A DNA stretch of 64,000 nt from Diacronema lutheri (lineage: Eukaryota; Haptophyta; Pavlovophyceae; Pavlovales; Pavlovaceae), in the NCBI GenBank assembly GCA_019448385.1, contig JAGTXO010000011.1, forward strand, positions 524,001 through 588,000. Direction: 5' to 3'. Position numbers and translations under genes: made by a program. Shown here one piece after another: positions 1 through 10,457 of this stretch. The notes beneath the pieces are model-generated. The model made no database searches. It was not told where the DNA came from and saw only the letters and a list, made by a program, of their open reading frames with translations. The stretch's first letter is position 1. Every line of letters starts with the position of its first letter.

Positions 1-1622
1 GGGGATTCCGCCTGCGGTTTCGCCTGCGGTTCCGCCTGCGGTTTCGCCTGCGGCTGCGGCGGCGTGGGCATGACGCTCGCGACGCTGCCGCCGGCCGCGC
101 CGAGCGCGGCTACGGCCGCTTGCTGTGGCTTGTCGACCGCCGGTCCGGACGCCTGTCCGGACGCCTGTCCGGACGCCTGTCCGGACGCCTGTCCGGACGC
201 CTGTCCGGACGCATCGCGCGCGTCGCCCGCGCCCGCCTCCTCGCCGGCGGCGGGCGCCGTGCGCGCGAGCGCCGGCGGCGCGGCAGGCGCGCGGTGCGTC
301 CGGTTGAGATCCTCGTGCAAGGCGTCGAGGAGGAAGCGGAGGAACTCGTGGCAGTCCTGCTGCGATAGTCCGGTGAAGCGCGGCGCCCACATGCCCACCT
401 CGCGCTTGAACACCGCTGGTGAGACGAGGCGCGCGCCGCCGCCGCCACGCAGCGGCGCCGGCGGCGCGGCGTCGCGCGCGCTCGCCACCTTGAGCGAGGC
501 GGGCGCGAGGAAGCGCAGCGTCGCGGCCGCCGACGCATCCGACGACGCGGTGGACAAGCCCGCCGCGCACGCGCGCGCGAGCGCGGGGTCCTCCGAGTAC
601 ACGGGCACGAGCGCCGCGCAGCGCGCGTTCGCGCCACGCCCCGCGCCCATCGCAACCGCGTCCGCGAGGCGCGCGGAGGAGCCGCCGCTCCCGCTGCTCG
701 CGCCCGCGCTCCGCCCGCCATGCCCGCCGTCGGCCGAGCCGCCATCGCTGTTGCCCGTTGAGCCGCGCGTGTCCGCGCCGTGTGCGCCACGCGGCGCGGA
801 CGCTGCGACGGACGGCGGCCGTGCGCGTCCTTCCGTGCTGAGCGCGGGCGTGACGGGCTCGGCCTCGCCGCCTGACGACCAGAGGGCGGCGAGCAAGGCG
901 CCAAAACTTTTGGCCAGCATCCCGCGGCTTTTCGCCCCTGCAGTCTCGGCCGGGTGGGGGGGGGAGGGGGCGGGCGGCGAGCAAGGCGCGCAGCGCACAC
1001 GGTGCGCACGCGTGTGCTCAGGCGGGCGCTCAGGCCGCGGCCCCGCTGGCCAATCGGACGGCCGGGTGCGCACGCGCGCGCCAAAGCGGCTGCGGCAGCG
1101 ACGGAGCTGCGGCGCGCGCGTGTGGCGCATGGGCGCGCACCGCGTGCGATCTCGGCGAGGAAGGCGCCGGTGGAGAAGTAGTGCGCGAGCGGCGGGGTGT
1201 GCGCGAGGCACTGCGCGCGGATCGAGGGGCGAGGGCCGAGGCGCACGTGCGTCGATGGTGGCGGAAAGATGAGAGGGGGAGGGGGGGGTTGGAGGGGGGG
1301 AGAAGCGACAGTTGAAGGGATGGGGGAAGGGGACGGGACGGCGGCGGCTGCGAGCGTGCGCGCGCGGTGAGCAACGGCGCGCGCGCGTCCGCTCGGTGAA
1401 GCCGACCGACTGCGGCACGCCGCTCGCGATCTCGGCACGGAATTCGCCGCTCGCGGCAGGGCGCAGATTCGTCACACACCTGTAGCGTGCAGTTGAGAAA
1501 GCACGTGTTCCCCAGGTTGGCAAGCCCAACGAGCCCGTCGCCGCGCGAGGTGCGCCTCGGGACCACCGCGTACACCGCCGGCTCGACTTCGTCAGCACCA
1601 TGGGTGCCGCCGTTCGTGCCCA

Positions 1623-1661
<39 letters not shown>

Positions 1662-2721
1662 AACCGCCCGCGCTCGTGCCCACTCCCACGCCCGCGCGCG
1701 CATGCGCGCGCGCGCCGGCGTCGGCGGTGCCGGGGAAAGCCTCGGCGGCGGCTGCGCGCACCGCGCGACCTGGCGCCGCGTCCGCCGCGCCGCCGCGCGC
1801 GCCGTCCCCGGCGCCGAGCGCGAGCGCGGTCACGGTCGATGCGGGGCGGTCGGTGGTGGCCGACGCCGGGCCCCGCGCCGCATCGGCGCGCGCTGTCAGC
1901 TTGGGCGTGCTGACAGCCGCGGATGCGCCCGCCACCGGTGCGGCGACGAGCGGCGGCGCGGCCGGCAGCGGCAAGAGGACCAGTCGTTGTAACGGCGAGA
2001 GGACGGGCGCTGGGCTCGGCAGTGCGGCGTCCCGCGCGTTCAGTGCGTGCGCGAGATGGCGCGCGTTGGCAGACGTGCATTCAACCCAGATGGGTTCGCG
2101 CGCCCAGGGCTGCTCGGGCGCGGCCATCGTCTCCATCGCGCTTGGCGCGGGGCTGTGCGCGTCCGCCGCCGCACCGGCCGCGCGGCCGCGCGCGCCGGCG
2201 GCGGCGGTTGGCCGCACCGGCGCAGCTGCGGCGGCACAGGTCGATGCGGCGAGCGGCGGGAGCGGCGGACGTTCACGGCGCGAGAAGAGCGTGTAGCGAG
2301 GCCTCACCTGGCTTGAGCCGACCGCCGCGCTGTCTGACCGTGCCGGATGCGCGCCGACCGATGCGGCGCGCGGCGCCGCCGGCGCTCTGCTGGCGCGCGT
2401 GCCTTTGACGGCGGCGGCGGCGGCGCGCGCGTCCGTCGCAGCGATGGTTGTGGCCGTCGCGCCAGCTGCCGCGCCGGCGGCCGCGTCCGCGCGCGATGGC
2501 GTCCGTCCAAACGAGGTTGCGCGTCGGAACGCCGCGCCAAAGACCGACCGGCGCGGGATGCGCACGCTGCCGGCGGCGGCGCGCGGCGCCGTGCCAGCGG
2601 CTGTGCTCGGCGCAGTGCTCGCACGCGTGCCAGCGCCAAGCGGTCGGGCGAACGCCTCGCCGTTCACGCTCGCCGCGTCGAGCGCCGCGGCGGACTGCGC
2701 GCCGGAGCGTGCCGTTGACAT
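1..2721 (-). CDS. Ubiquitin-specific protease (USP/UBP), 5' part, three exons seen
   Basis: Cysteine protease that removes ubiquitin from proteins. Exons on the minus strand are 2721-1480, 1210-1141 and 937 to beyond the left edge. Exon 1 starts at the first ATG of the frame and encodes about 390 residues of low-complexity Ala/Arg/Thr sequence before the Cys box GLVGLANLGNTCFLNCTLQ; the nucleophile is about Cys407. Exon 2 continues CLAHTPPLAHYF, the standard continuation in this family. Exon 3 gives GMLAKSFGALLAALWSS and then FKREVGMWAPRFTGLSQQ followed by DCHEFLRFLLDALHEDLNR, all USP hallmarks. Splice phases join in frame at both introns. The His/Asp boxes would lie left of the window, so activity cannot be judged. 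A Ser-Gly-Gln-Ala repeat follows the QQDCHEF box. Family certain; subtype not determined. Confidence 0.9.
143..212. repeat. 12-base coding tandem repeat
   Basis: About six copies of a 12-base unit (gtccggacgcct) inside the protease's third exon. The unit is a multiple of three, so it reads as repeated Ser-Gly-Gln-Ala on the minus strand and keeps the frame open. It is a likely length-variable insert between catalytic boxes. Confidence 0.85.
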
Positions 2722-2817
2722 CGCGTGCGAGACCCGCCAAAATCCCTGCACGGTCGTTACGTCACTTAAGTCCCCACATGGAACAGTAAGTATGGTGCCG
2801 TACTAGGAAGAGAGGGC
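2722..2817. promoter_or_regulatory. Shared divergent promoter, protease / AXDND1-like
   Basis: Only 96 bases separate the two start codons, so both core promoters and 5' leaders must lie here or overlap the genes. It contains a CRE-like stretch (gttacgtcac, 2755-2764). No TATA box is seen. The regulatory role is inferred from position. Confidence 0.5.
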
Positions 2818-5800
2818 ATGGAGTTCTCGGGTGAGGATGCGGCGATGGCGCTGCGCGCGACGATCGCGTCGCGCGAGAAGCTCGCAAGCTCGCGCGAGCT
2901 GCAGGACAATGTCTCGCGCGAGCTCGTGCGCATGCTGCAATGGTCGGGCCGGCACAAGCCGAGGGGACGCAACGCTGGGCTCGGCGACGCCGGCGCGGCC
3001 GCGAGCGGCGGCGGAGCGAGCAACGGCGAGGCGCGGCACGCGCTCTGGCGAGGCGCGACTTCCGTCCTCGGCGACGCCGCGCTCGAGCCGCTCGTGAAGG
3101 CGCACGCGCGCGCGCAGGCGGCGGGCTACCTGCGGATGCGCTCGCCGCGGCGCGGCGCGGCGCTCTCGCAGGCGCGGCCGCGCGCGCCGCAGGCCGGCTC
3201 GCCGCGCGGCTTGTCGCCTGGCCCGAGCGCAGGATGCGGTGCGCGCATCCTCACCTTGCCGCCCGAGCCTGCCGTGACCGCGCCGCGCCGACGCGCCGAG
3301 CGCGAGCTCGCGGCGCTTGGCGACGGGCTCGTGGCGGCCGAGCCGGCCGGGCAGATCGCCGCGCTCATGCACGCGGGCGCGCACGCGGGCGGGAGCAGAC
3401 GCACCGCGCCGCTCGCGGGCGATGGCGCGCGCGGCGCGAGCGTTGCGAGCGGCGCGGAAGCGCGCGCGCTGCCCGCCGGCGCGCTCAACCGCGCCGAGCC
3501 GGCCGGCGCGCTGCGCATCCCACCGTCCCTCCTTCCGCGCGAATTCCACCTGGTAACCGACGGTTCACCGTCGGCGCTCGGCGACGGCGCCGCGGGCGCC
3601 GACGGCGAGGGCGGCGTCGCCGTCGAATGGGACGCAGCCTCGCAGCGGCTGCGCGCGACCGTCTTCCCCGCGGCCGTGCCCTCCGGAAGGCGTGACGTCC
3701 TCCTCCTCGAACGATGGATGGCTCTGGTGCTTGGCCGCCTGCACGAGCGCCGCCATGCGGCCGTGGCGGGCGGCGCTGGCGCGGACGAGGAGGACGCGGG
3801 CGCCGTGGCGTCGAACGCGCGCGCGCGCGCGCGAGCGCTCGGTGGCGCGCTCGCGGCGGGCGCGGACGCCGAGAGCGCGCAGCTGTCCGAGGCGGGCGCG
3901 ATCCTGACCGTCGCATCGCACGAGCTCATACGGCAGGTCAGTGTCGGCTGCGCCGAGCGCGCGCAGCTCATGGCGCACGTCTGGGTCGGGTACACGGAGC
4001 TGCTCAACCGCGCGCGCGCGCTCGCCGGCGCGCTGCGCGCCGACGCGGCCCGCGCGCGCGCCGCGGCGGGCGCGCTGCGCGCCCAACTGCGCGAAGCCGA
4101 GGCGGCGGCGGCGCGCACCGCCGCTGAACTCGCCGACGCGCGCGCCCAAGTCGCCGTGCTGCAGCGCGAGGCCGCGCACGCGCGGCGCGGCGATGCCGCC
4201 GCCGACGGTGCGCCGCGCGCGTCGGCCGTTGACGTCGCGTCGCAACGCTCGCCGTCGCCAGCCCAGCCCGCCTCGCCAGGCCCTGGCGGTGCATCGCTGG
4301 CATTTGCTGACGATGCTGGCGTGCCGCGCGCGCGTTCGCCGCGCCCGCTCGCGCCCGGCGCGCGTGGGGCCGGCGCGTCGACGCCGGACACGTCCGGCTT
4401 CTCGCCCGCGAGCGCGCACCTTGCGCGCGTCGAGGTGGCGGTGGGCCGTTCGGTGCGGCTCTTGCTGGGCGGCGCCGAGGTGATGGGTGCGACGGGGTTG
4501 CTCGCCGACGCGCTCCGCGAGCGCGTGCGCGCCGACGCCGAGCTGGTTGGCGTGCACGCCGGCGGGCGCCCGGACAATGGCGGCGGTGGGGCGAACAAGG
4601 CAGACGCGCTCGAGGCGCCGCGCGCGCGCGGTGCGCGCGCGGGCGTGGGCGTGGGTACAAGCGCGAGCGCGGCGCGCAGCAGCCTCGACGCAGCGCCTTC
4701 GCCGCACTGCGAGCAGAGCGCGAGCGGAGCGGCCTCGTCGGCAGCGAGCGGCGGGCCGAGCGGAACGGGCTCGCTGCGCACGCGCGGCGCGCGCGGAGTT
4801 TGCGGCGGAGACGGCGCGGGTAGCGCGGCGGTGCAGCGGCGCGACGCGACCGTCGCGCAGCCGCCGCCATTGCCCGTGCGCTTCCCTCCAACCGCGCTCG
4901 CGCCCAATGAGGAGCTCTTCGGCGGTGCGCGAAACGGCGCGCACACGCAGAACGCCGGCGTGCAAGCCGAGATGGTCCTCGTCGAGATGGGCGCGCGCGC
5001 GGGCGGCGCGTGTGGCGCCAATGACGCAAGTGGCGCGGATGGTATGGACGGACGCGCGGCGCAGCGCGACGGCGCAGCGCACGTGCCGCCCGTGCAGCAC
5101 TCCGCCACCGTGCCGCCCGGCACGCCCGCGCAGACGCAGACGGACGACGCGACGCACTCGGACGCGGCCGCGCAGACGATCCCGGACGCGCGCACGCTGC
5201 GCGAGCGCGCGCGCGACGCGGAGCGGCGGGAGCGCCGCCTCACCGCTTCGCCCGGCGGTGGCGGCGCGGCGGAACGCGCCGCCGCGCAGCTCGCCATCGC
5301 GGCCGCGCGCGCCGAGGCGGAGGCGCGCGAGCTCACCGACGCGCTGCGCCGGCCTGGCGCGATGCTGCACCTGCCGGGGCTCGAGCGGCTTGAGCTCGTT
5401 GCGTTCGGCGCCGACGGCGGCGGCGACGACGCGCACGGCGGCGCGCGCGCTGCCGGCGCTGCGCCGCTTGGCCGCGCGCTCGCGCCACGTGCGGCCGCGG
5501 CCGGCGGTGGCAGCTTTGGCGGGAATGCGGACGCACGATGGCTGCCGGCGTACGTGCCCGCGCGCTTCGCGCGGTACGCGGGCGCGGTCGCTTCGACGCT
5601 GCGCGCGTTCGACGCGCAGCCGACACTGCTGCCGATCGCCGAGCTGCGCGCGCAGATCGGCTCGCTGTACGCGTTCATCGTCGCGCTCGGCGCGGAGTGC
5701 GCGGTGGGCGCGCCGACGGGCGCATCGACGGGCGCATCTGCAGGCGCGACGGTGCAAGGCGCGCGCGCGCCGCGCGCGCTCTTGGACGCGCGGCGCTCGC

Positions 5801-7673
5801 CCGCGCCAGCAGGCGCCGGCTCGCCCGGTGCAGCGGCGAGCGCGGCGTGCGCGGTGCACGGCGCGCGCGCGCTCGGCACGGCGCCGCCCGCCGTGCGCAC
5901 GCCGAGCGACTCGGCCTCGCCCGCGTGCTCGGAGGGCGAGCGCTCTCCGGCCGAGCGCGCGCGACCGCCGCCGCATGCGCACCCGTCCGGCCAGCTCGTC
6001 GCCTCCCCGCTCCGCGCCAAGCAGGTCGCGCCGATCGCGCGCATGCTCAGCGGCGTCGAGCGCGCGTGCGCGCTCGGCCTGCCGCACCTCGCGTGGCGCT
6101 TTTGCGTCGCTCGGACGGAGACGCCGTCCGCCGCGCTGCACGCGCTCCTCGCGCTGCTCTACTCGACGCACGAGCACGCTGCGAGCCTCGTCGCCGCCGA
6201 CGCGCCGCCGTCGCCGCCGCCGTCGGCCGCCGGCGCGCGCGGCGCGCGCGCGCCGGCCGCGCGCGCGCGCGGCGACCGCGTGCTCGTCTTCGCAACGCTC
6301 TGCGGCATGCTCGGCGGGCACGCGGACGACGGCTCGCTCGCGCTGCTCTGCCAGCTGCTCACCGCGCTCCTGCCACGCGCCGCGCTCGGCCGCCGGCTCG
6401 CCGCGCCCGCGTCCGAGGCGTTCGTCGGCCTGGACCAGCCGTCCGCCGACGCGCTGAGCGAGGCGGACGGAGCGCGCGCCGGCGGTGCCGACGCGGCCAC
6501 GCGCAGCGCCGACCTCGCGCACGCGGCGCTGCGCTCGCATTTTGATTCCGGCGGCGTGGCGGACGGTACGGCGCGCGAGCGCGCGCTCCCGGACGCGCTC
6601 GGCCTGCTCGCCATCCCCGGCGCGCAGCTCGCACCGCTGCTCGAGCGCGTTGGCGACGGCGAGGAGCGCGCGCCGCTCGACCGGCGCGCCGAGCTCAGGG
6701 CGAGGCACGCGTCGTCCGACGCGGCGCGCGCGAGCGGCGGCGGCTGCTGCGCCGCTGCAGATTCGGATGGTGGTGCGCGCCGGCCCGTCCACGATGGCAG
6801 CGCTCTGCTGCGCAGGCTCCTGCCGCTCGACCGTGCAATTGCGCTCCTCCTCGCCGCGCACCGCGACACGCTCGCGTCGCGCACGCGCGCCTACGCCGAG
6901 CGCTTTGCGCACGCGACGGCCACGACGAACGAGCACGTCGTGACCGCGCACCAGTTTGAGCTGCTCGTCGCCGCCGTCGACGAGACCGTGCCGGCGAGCG
7001 CGGCGCACGACATGTGCGCCTCGCGCCACGCCTCACGCGCGCGTGCGCGCGCGCGCGCGCGCGCGCGCGCCGTCCGCGCGCGGCGCGACGCGCGGGCCTG
7101 CCCGGCCTCGCCCACCTTTCCATCTCCGCCATCGTGCGCCGCCATGGCCTGCGCGCATGCAGGTACGCCGATGCGCTCGGCGAGTCTGAGCTGCTCGCGC
7201 ACGCGCAGAGCGCCGACGCGGACTCGGACGATGGCGCGGGCGCGGATGCGCAAGCCGGCGCAGCCATTGCCCGAGGTGAAGGCGATGGCGACGGCGAGCG
7301 GCAGAGCGTCCGTGCGGGCAGCGGCGACGGCCCAAGCGGTGGCCGCGGCGCGCGCAGCGGTCGGGTCACGTGGCTCTCGCGACACCCGGGCGTTGTCACC
7401 GAGCTCGGCTGGATCGCCGTCGCGCACCGGCACAAGCTCGTGCCCCTGGAAGAGCGCGCGCAGGCGCGCGTGCACGCGGCCGCGCAGCGCGCGCGCGAGC
7501 TGCCGCAGCGCCGCGCGGATGTGCACGGCGCTGCGATGCGCGGCGCCGCGGTTGCGACAGCGCTTCTTGTGGCCGACGGCGCGCGCGCAGGCGCTGTGGA
7601 CCAGGCCGAGCGCGAGGCGGAGGGCATGTTCCCGCCCTTGGTGCCTCTGATTGGGCCGGCGAGGCTGTCGTGA
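2818..7673 (+). CDS. AXDND1-like axonemal dynein light-chain-domain protein
   Basis: Two exons, 2818-7013 and 7163-7673 (donor gtgcgc, acceptor gcatgcag; they join as Met-Tyr-Ala-Asp in frame), about 1,568 residues. The family signals are LLPREFHLVTDG near residue 240, VFPAAVPSGRRDVLLLERWM near 283-302, and ASHELIRQVSVGCAERAQL near 365-383, followed by a long Ala/Arg/Glu coiled coil to about residue 460. The HELIRQV..CAERA stretch matches the axonemal dynein light chain domain (DNALI1/p28) and its longer relative AXDND1, which shares the upstream EFH and PSGR segments. The remaining 1,100 residues are low complexity with short helical stretches (FARYAGAVASTLRAF) and have no domain I recognise. 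It is much longer than animal AXDND1. A flagellar role fits IFT122 nearby. Long open frames on the opposite strand here are shadows of high GC. Confidence 0.6.
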
Positions 7674-7780
7674 GGTGCAGATCAGCCACGACCAAGCCAT
7701 TCGAAAGCGCACGGGCGGTCAACCCGGCAAGCCCCAAGCGCTGTCGAGTTCTCAATGCACTGCATCGCGTGCACGATTGC

Positions 7781-7786
7781 AATAAA
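7781..7786 (+). promoter_or_regulatory. Possible poly(A) signal AATAAA
   Basis: AATAAA lies 108 bases past the AXDND1-like stop, in the short gap before the convergent TVP38 gene. It is an unusually A/T-rich word for this DNA. Use as a polyadenylation signal is inferred. Confidence 0.4.
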
Positions 7787-7833
7787 TATTCAATACAACT
7801 GCACGACCCGCTCGCGCCCCGGCGGGGCGTGCG

Positions 7834-8631
7834 TCACGCCAGGCCGCTGCTCTCGAGCCACGGGAGCAGAGCGTCGGTGGCGAGGCAGATGGCGAGTACG
7901 GGCGGCCAGAGGCCGAGCGCGGAGCCAAGCGCATAATCGCGAAAGCTGACGGCCGACATGGCGAGAAAATAGTTGACCGGTGGTGCGACCCAGAGGAGGA
8001 GTCGGAGGAGCGCAACGGCGGCGATCGGCCGCTCCGCCACGGCGTCCACAAGCGCTGCAGCGCGCTTCCATCGCGGGGCTGCACTGATCGGTTGCCCGCC
8101 GATCGCGCGCACGACGACAAAGCTGAAGCAGACTGACGCGACCGAGCCAAAGAACGCAGCGCCGAACCCGCCCCATCGCCCAAAGAGGAGCACGCCGAGG
8201 ACGATGAAGACCACGCCCGGCACGTGCAGTAGCTCGCCGCCGCAAAACATGACGACGTACGCGCCGAACGCAAGCGCCGGCGCCGTCGAGCCGAACGCGT
8301 CGAGCTGCGCGCGCATCGATTTGAGCGCCAAACGCTCGCGCAGCGCCGAGTTTCGGCTGAGCGCAACTAGCCCCGCCGTAAGCAGCACGAGCGCACCGAG
8401 GCGCGCGACAAGTACCGCGCGCGTGCGTCGCGCCGCGCCGACATCGCCGCGCTCACCGCCGCTCTCGCTCGCCTTGCCGCCGCTCGCCACTAGCGGCTCG
8501 CATGGGTCGCACAGTGACGAATGCGCGTGCTCACCGCACGCAGTGAGCTCGGCGCCGCGCGTCGACGTCGCCAGCTCGGGCTCGGCGTGCTCGGTGCGGG
8601 CGGGCGCCACTGCTCCTCCGCAGCACCACAT
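7834..8631 (-). CDS. TVP38/TMEM64 (VTT/DedA-like) membrane protein
   Basis: Single-exon gene of 265 residues starting at ATG 8631 (MWCCGGAVAP). A polar N-terminal tail of about 70 residues is followed by several hydrophobic segments: VLVARLGALVLLTAGLVAL, ALAFGAYVVMFCGGELLHVP, VFIVLGVLLFGRWGGFGAAF and FGSVASVCFSFVVVRAIGG. A cytosolic stretch (RWKRAAALVDAVAERP) leads to LLRLLLWVAPPVNYFLAMSA and a last membrane pair. The LLR....APP.NY.LAM pattern is the diagnostic SNARE-associated/VTT core with its re-entrant loop. Relatives such as Tvp38, TMEM64 and TMEM41B sit in Golgi or ER membranes, the latter scrambling lipids; the exact role here is unknown. It converges with the AXDND1-like gene across a 160-base gap. 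Confidence 0.8.
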   Translation of the reverse strand: MWCCGGAVAPARTEHAEPELATSTRGAELTACGEHAHSSLCDPCEPLVASGGKASESGGERGDVGAARRTRAVLVARLGALVLLTAGLVALSRNSALRERLALKSMRAQLDAFGSTAPALAFGAYVVMFCGGELLHVPGVVFIVLGVLLFGRWGGFGAAFFGSVASVCFSFVVVRAIGGQPISAAPRWKRAAALVDAVAERPIAAVALLRLLLWVAPPVNYFLAMSAVSFRDYALGSALGLWPPVLAICLATDALLPWLESSGLA

Positions 8632-9009
8632 ATTCAATTAATTTTGGCGATTTTCCATTACAATACTAACGACGCTTACAGGCGGGTCAGCAGGAGGGGC
8701 GCGCACGGGGCCGAGGCTGGACAAACGGAGCGAGCGAAAGGGCGCACGCAACATCCGGCCGAAATCAGGGCGTCGACCCTGTGCACGCCGGCAGATTACA
8801 AGGGCCCTAGGACGGTGATAAAATCCTATTCATAGTATGATCCATGTGGCCCCTGTTCGAATCGGCGTCATGCGGTCTGCCCTGGTCTGCCCCCGGATTG
8901 GCAAAGCGAGGCAGGAGTCCTCGCCTGCCATCGCTTCGAACTTCGAAGCGCCGGCGTTATGATCGCGCAGCGATATCACGCTGGTCTTTTGCAAACCTGT
9001 TCCTAGTTC
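8632..9009. other. Intergenic, upstream of TVP38 gene and downstream of PRCC gene
   Basis: 378 bases with no credible open frame and lower GC than its neighbours. It should hold the TVP38 promoter next to 8632 and the PRCC 3' untranslated region next to 9009. A gttcgaatc word at 8868-8876 resembles a tRNA T-loop, but no tRNA folds around it. Confidence 0.5.
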
Positions 9010-9547
9010 CTACCAGCCATACCGGCCGTACGTTTCCGCCTTGGACTTGTGCCCAACGCGCCCGCGCTGCTCGAGCTCGGGCGCCTGCTGCAGGTACTGG
9101 TGCGCGAGCTGGTTGATCTGGTGCTTGCGCTTCTGCCCGCCCGTCGGCTTGCTCGTCACGTCGGCCGAGCCCGTCGCGCGGTTGAAGACGCGGCCCTCGA
9201 CGTGCACGTCCGCCGCTGGCCGCGGCAGCACGACGGCGGCCGCGCCGCGGAACGACGCGCGGAGCGCGCTCTGGTCGACGGACGCGCAGGCGCAGCCGTC
9301 GCCCGGCCGCGCGGCCGCGAGCGCGCGCCGCTCCGCCTTTGAGAGCAGCTCGTCCGGCACGTCGAGGCCGTCCGGCCCGCGCGCGCCGCGCGCGCCGCCG
9401 CCGTGCGGAGCCGCGCGTGTGCTCGCGCCAGCCCACCAGCCGGTGCCGGCGCCGACGCCGACGCGCGCGTGCTGAGGCGGCGGAGCGCCGGCCGTTGGTG
9501 CATCGTCGCCGTCGTCGTCGCCGCCGGGGTAGGGCGCAGTGACACCA

Positions 9548-9590
<43 letters not shown>

Positions 9591-10401
9591 CGGCGGCGGT
9601 GGCGGCGGCACGGCGATACCAGCCCGCCGTCGGCTGCTGCGGCCGCGGCAGCGGTGCGTCGCCGCGCGCGCCGCACGCGGCGTCGGCGCGGTCATCGGGC
9701 CAGCCCGCCGCGGCCGCGCATCCCGACCGCGGCAGCTGCGGCGTCGCGGCTGCAGCGTCATCGCCATCGCCATCGTCGTCGTCCTCCTCCTTTCGCATCT
9801 CCTCGGCTGTGGCCGTGGCGAAGTCCGACGCCGCCAGCGACGGCCCGCTGCCCCCACGAGCGCAAGGCTCCGCCAGCGCAGGCACGCGCGCCAGACCCGC
9901 TGCGGCGGGCGAGGCGACGTTGGCGCGAGCCTTACCGCGCGACGGCGGCGGAAGCATGGACAGGAGCGAGCTGAGGCCGCCGCCGCCGCCGCCGTTGCCG
10001 CCGCCCGTCGCCGCCCCTGCCGCGTCCGTCGGCGTGCCGCCCGACGGCTCGCCATCCTCGTAAACACCGTCGGGCGCGCGCTCGTCGAAAAAGCCCGGCG
10101 GGAGCTCGTCGCGCCCATCTGCGCGAATGGCCGCCGCCCTCGCAGCCGGCCGGCTGGGCGCGCCGGGGAGATCCGCGCTTCGCAGCAGGTCCGCGAGCCC
10201 GATGCCCACGGCCTTGCGCACGCCCGCCGGCGCGCGCGTGGGCGGCGGGAGCATGGCGGCGAGGGCGGAGATCGGGCGCCCTTGCAGCATGTGCTCCTTT
10301 GCTGGCTCCACGCCTCCCGTCACCGCCTCATCCCTCTCCTCTTCCTCATCCTCCTCCTCGCCGCTCCCGTACCCCGCGAGCAGGGACAGCGCCGACGCCA
10401 T
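9010..10401 (-). CDS. PRCC-family nuclear protein
   Basis: Single exon, 463 residues, start MASALSLLAGYGSGEEED, stop TAG at 9010-9012. The last 40 residues are the conserved PRCC domain: QKRKHQINQLAHQYLQQ, then the family's usual C-terminal end HKSKAETYGRYGW. The N terminus SLLAGYGSGEEEDEEEE also matches the usual acidic start of this family. The middle is low complexity: Pro-Pro-Pro-Ser motifs (AAMLPPPTRAP, LSMLPPPSRGK), a run of 14 Asp and other acidic patches. Human PRCC is nuclear and linked to splicing and to MAD2B; those roles are carried over by family only. It is head-to-head with the PX gene, 56 bases apart. Confidence 0.85.
9547..9588. repeat. Trinucleotide run encoding 14 Asp
   Basis: Fourteen Asp codons on the minus strand, thirteen of them the same GAC triplet (gtc on the plus strand), inside the PRCC gene. 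Near-uniform codon use suggests slippage expansion rather than selection for a varied acidic patch. Confidence 0.9.
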
Positions 10402-10457
10402 TCCCTTCTGACGACGGGACGGGGAGGCGAATTTTCAAAGCGGCCGAACGCGGGAGC
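10402..10457. promoter_or_regulatory. Shared divergent promoter, PRCC / PX protein
   Basis: Fifty-six bases between the two ATGs, the tightest divergent pair in the window. It holds an AT-rich spot (aattttcaaa). Core promoters probably overlap the coding ends. Inferred from position only. Confidence 0.45.

Noticed and set aside
3126-7029. Open frames of about 970 and 1,150 codons antisense to the AXDND1-like gene
   Set aside because: Ala/Arg/Ser-rich nonsense typical of antisense frames in very high-GC DNA, with no domain; the plus strand has recognisable motifs.
8830-8900. tRNA-like T-loop word gttcgaatc
   Set aside because: The T-stem has a mismatch, no matching acceptor stem or anticodon arm is found upstream.
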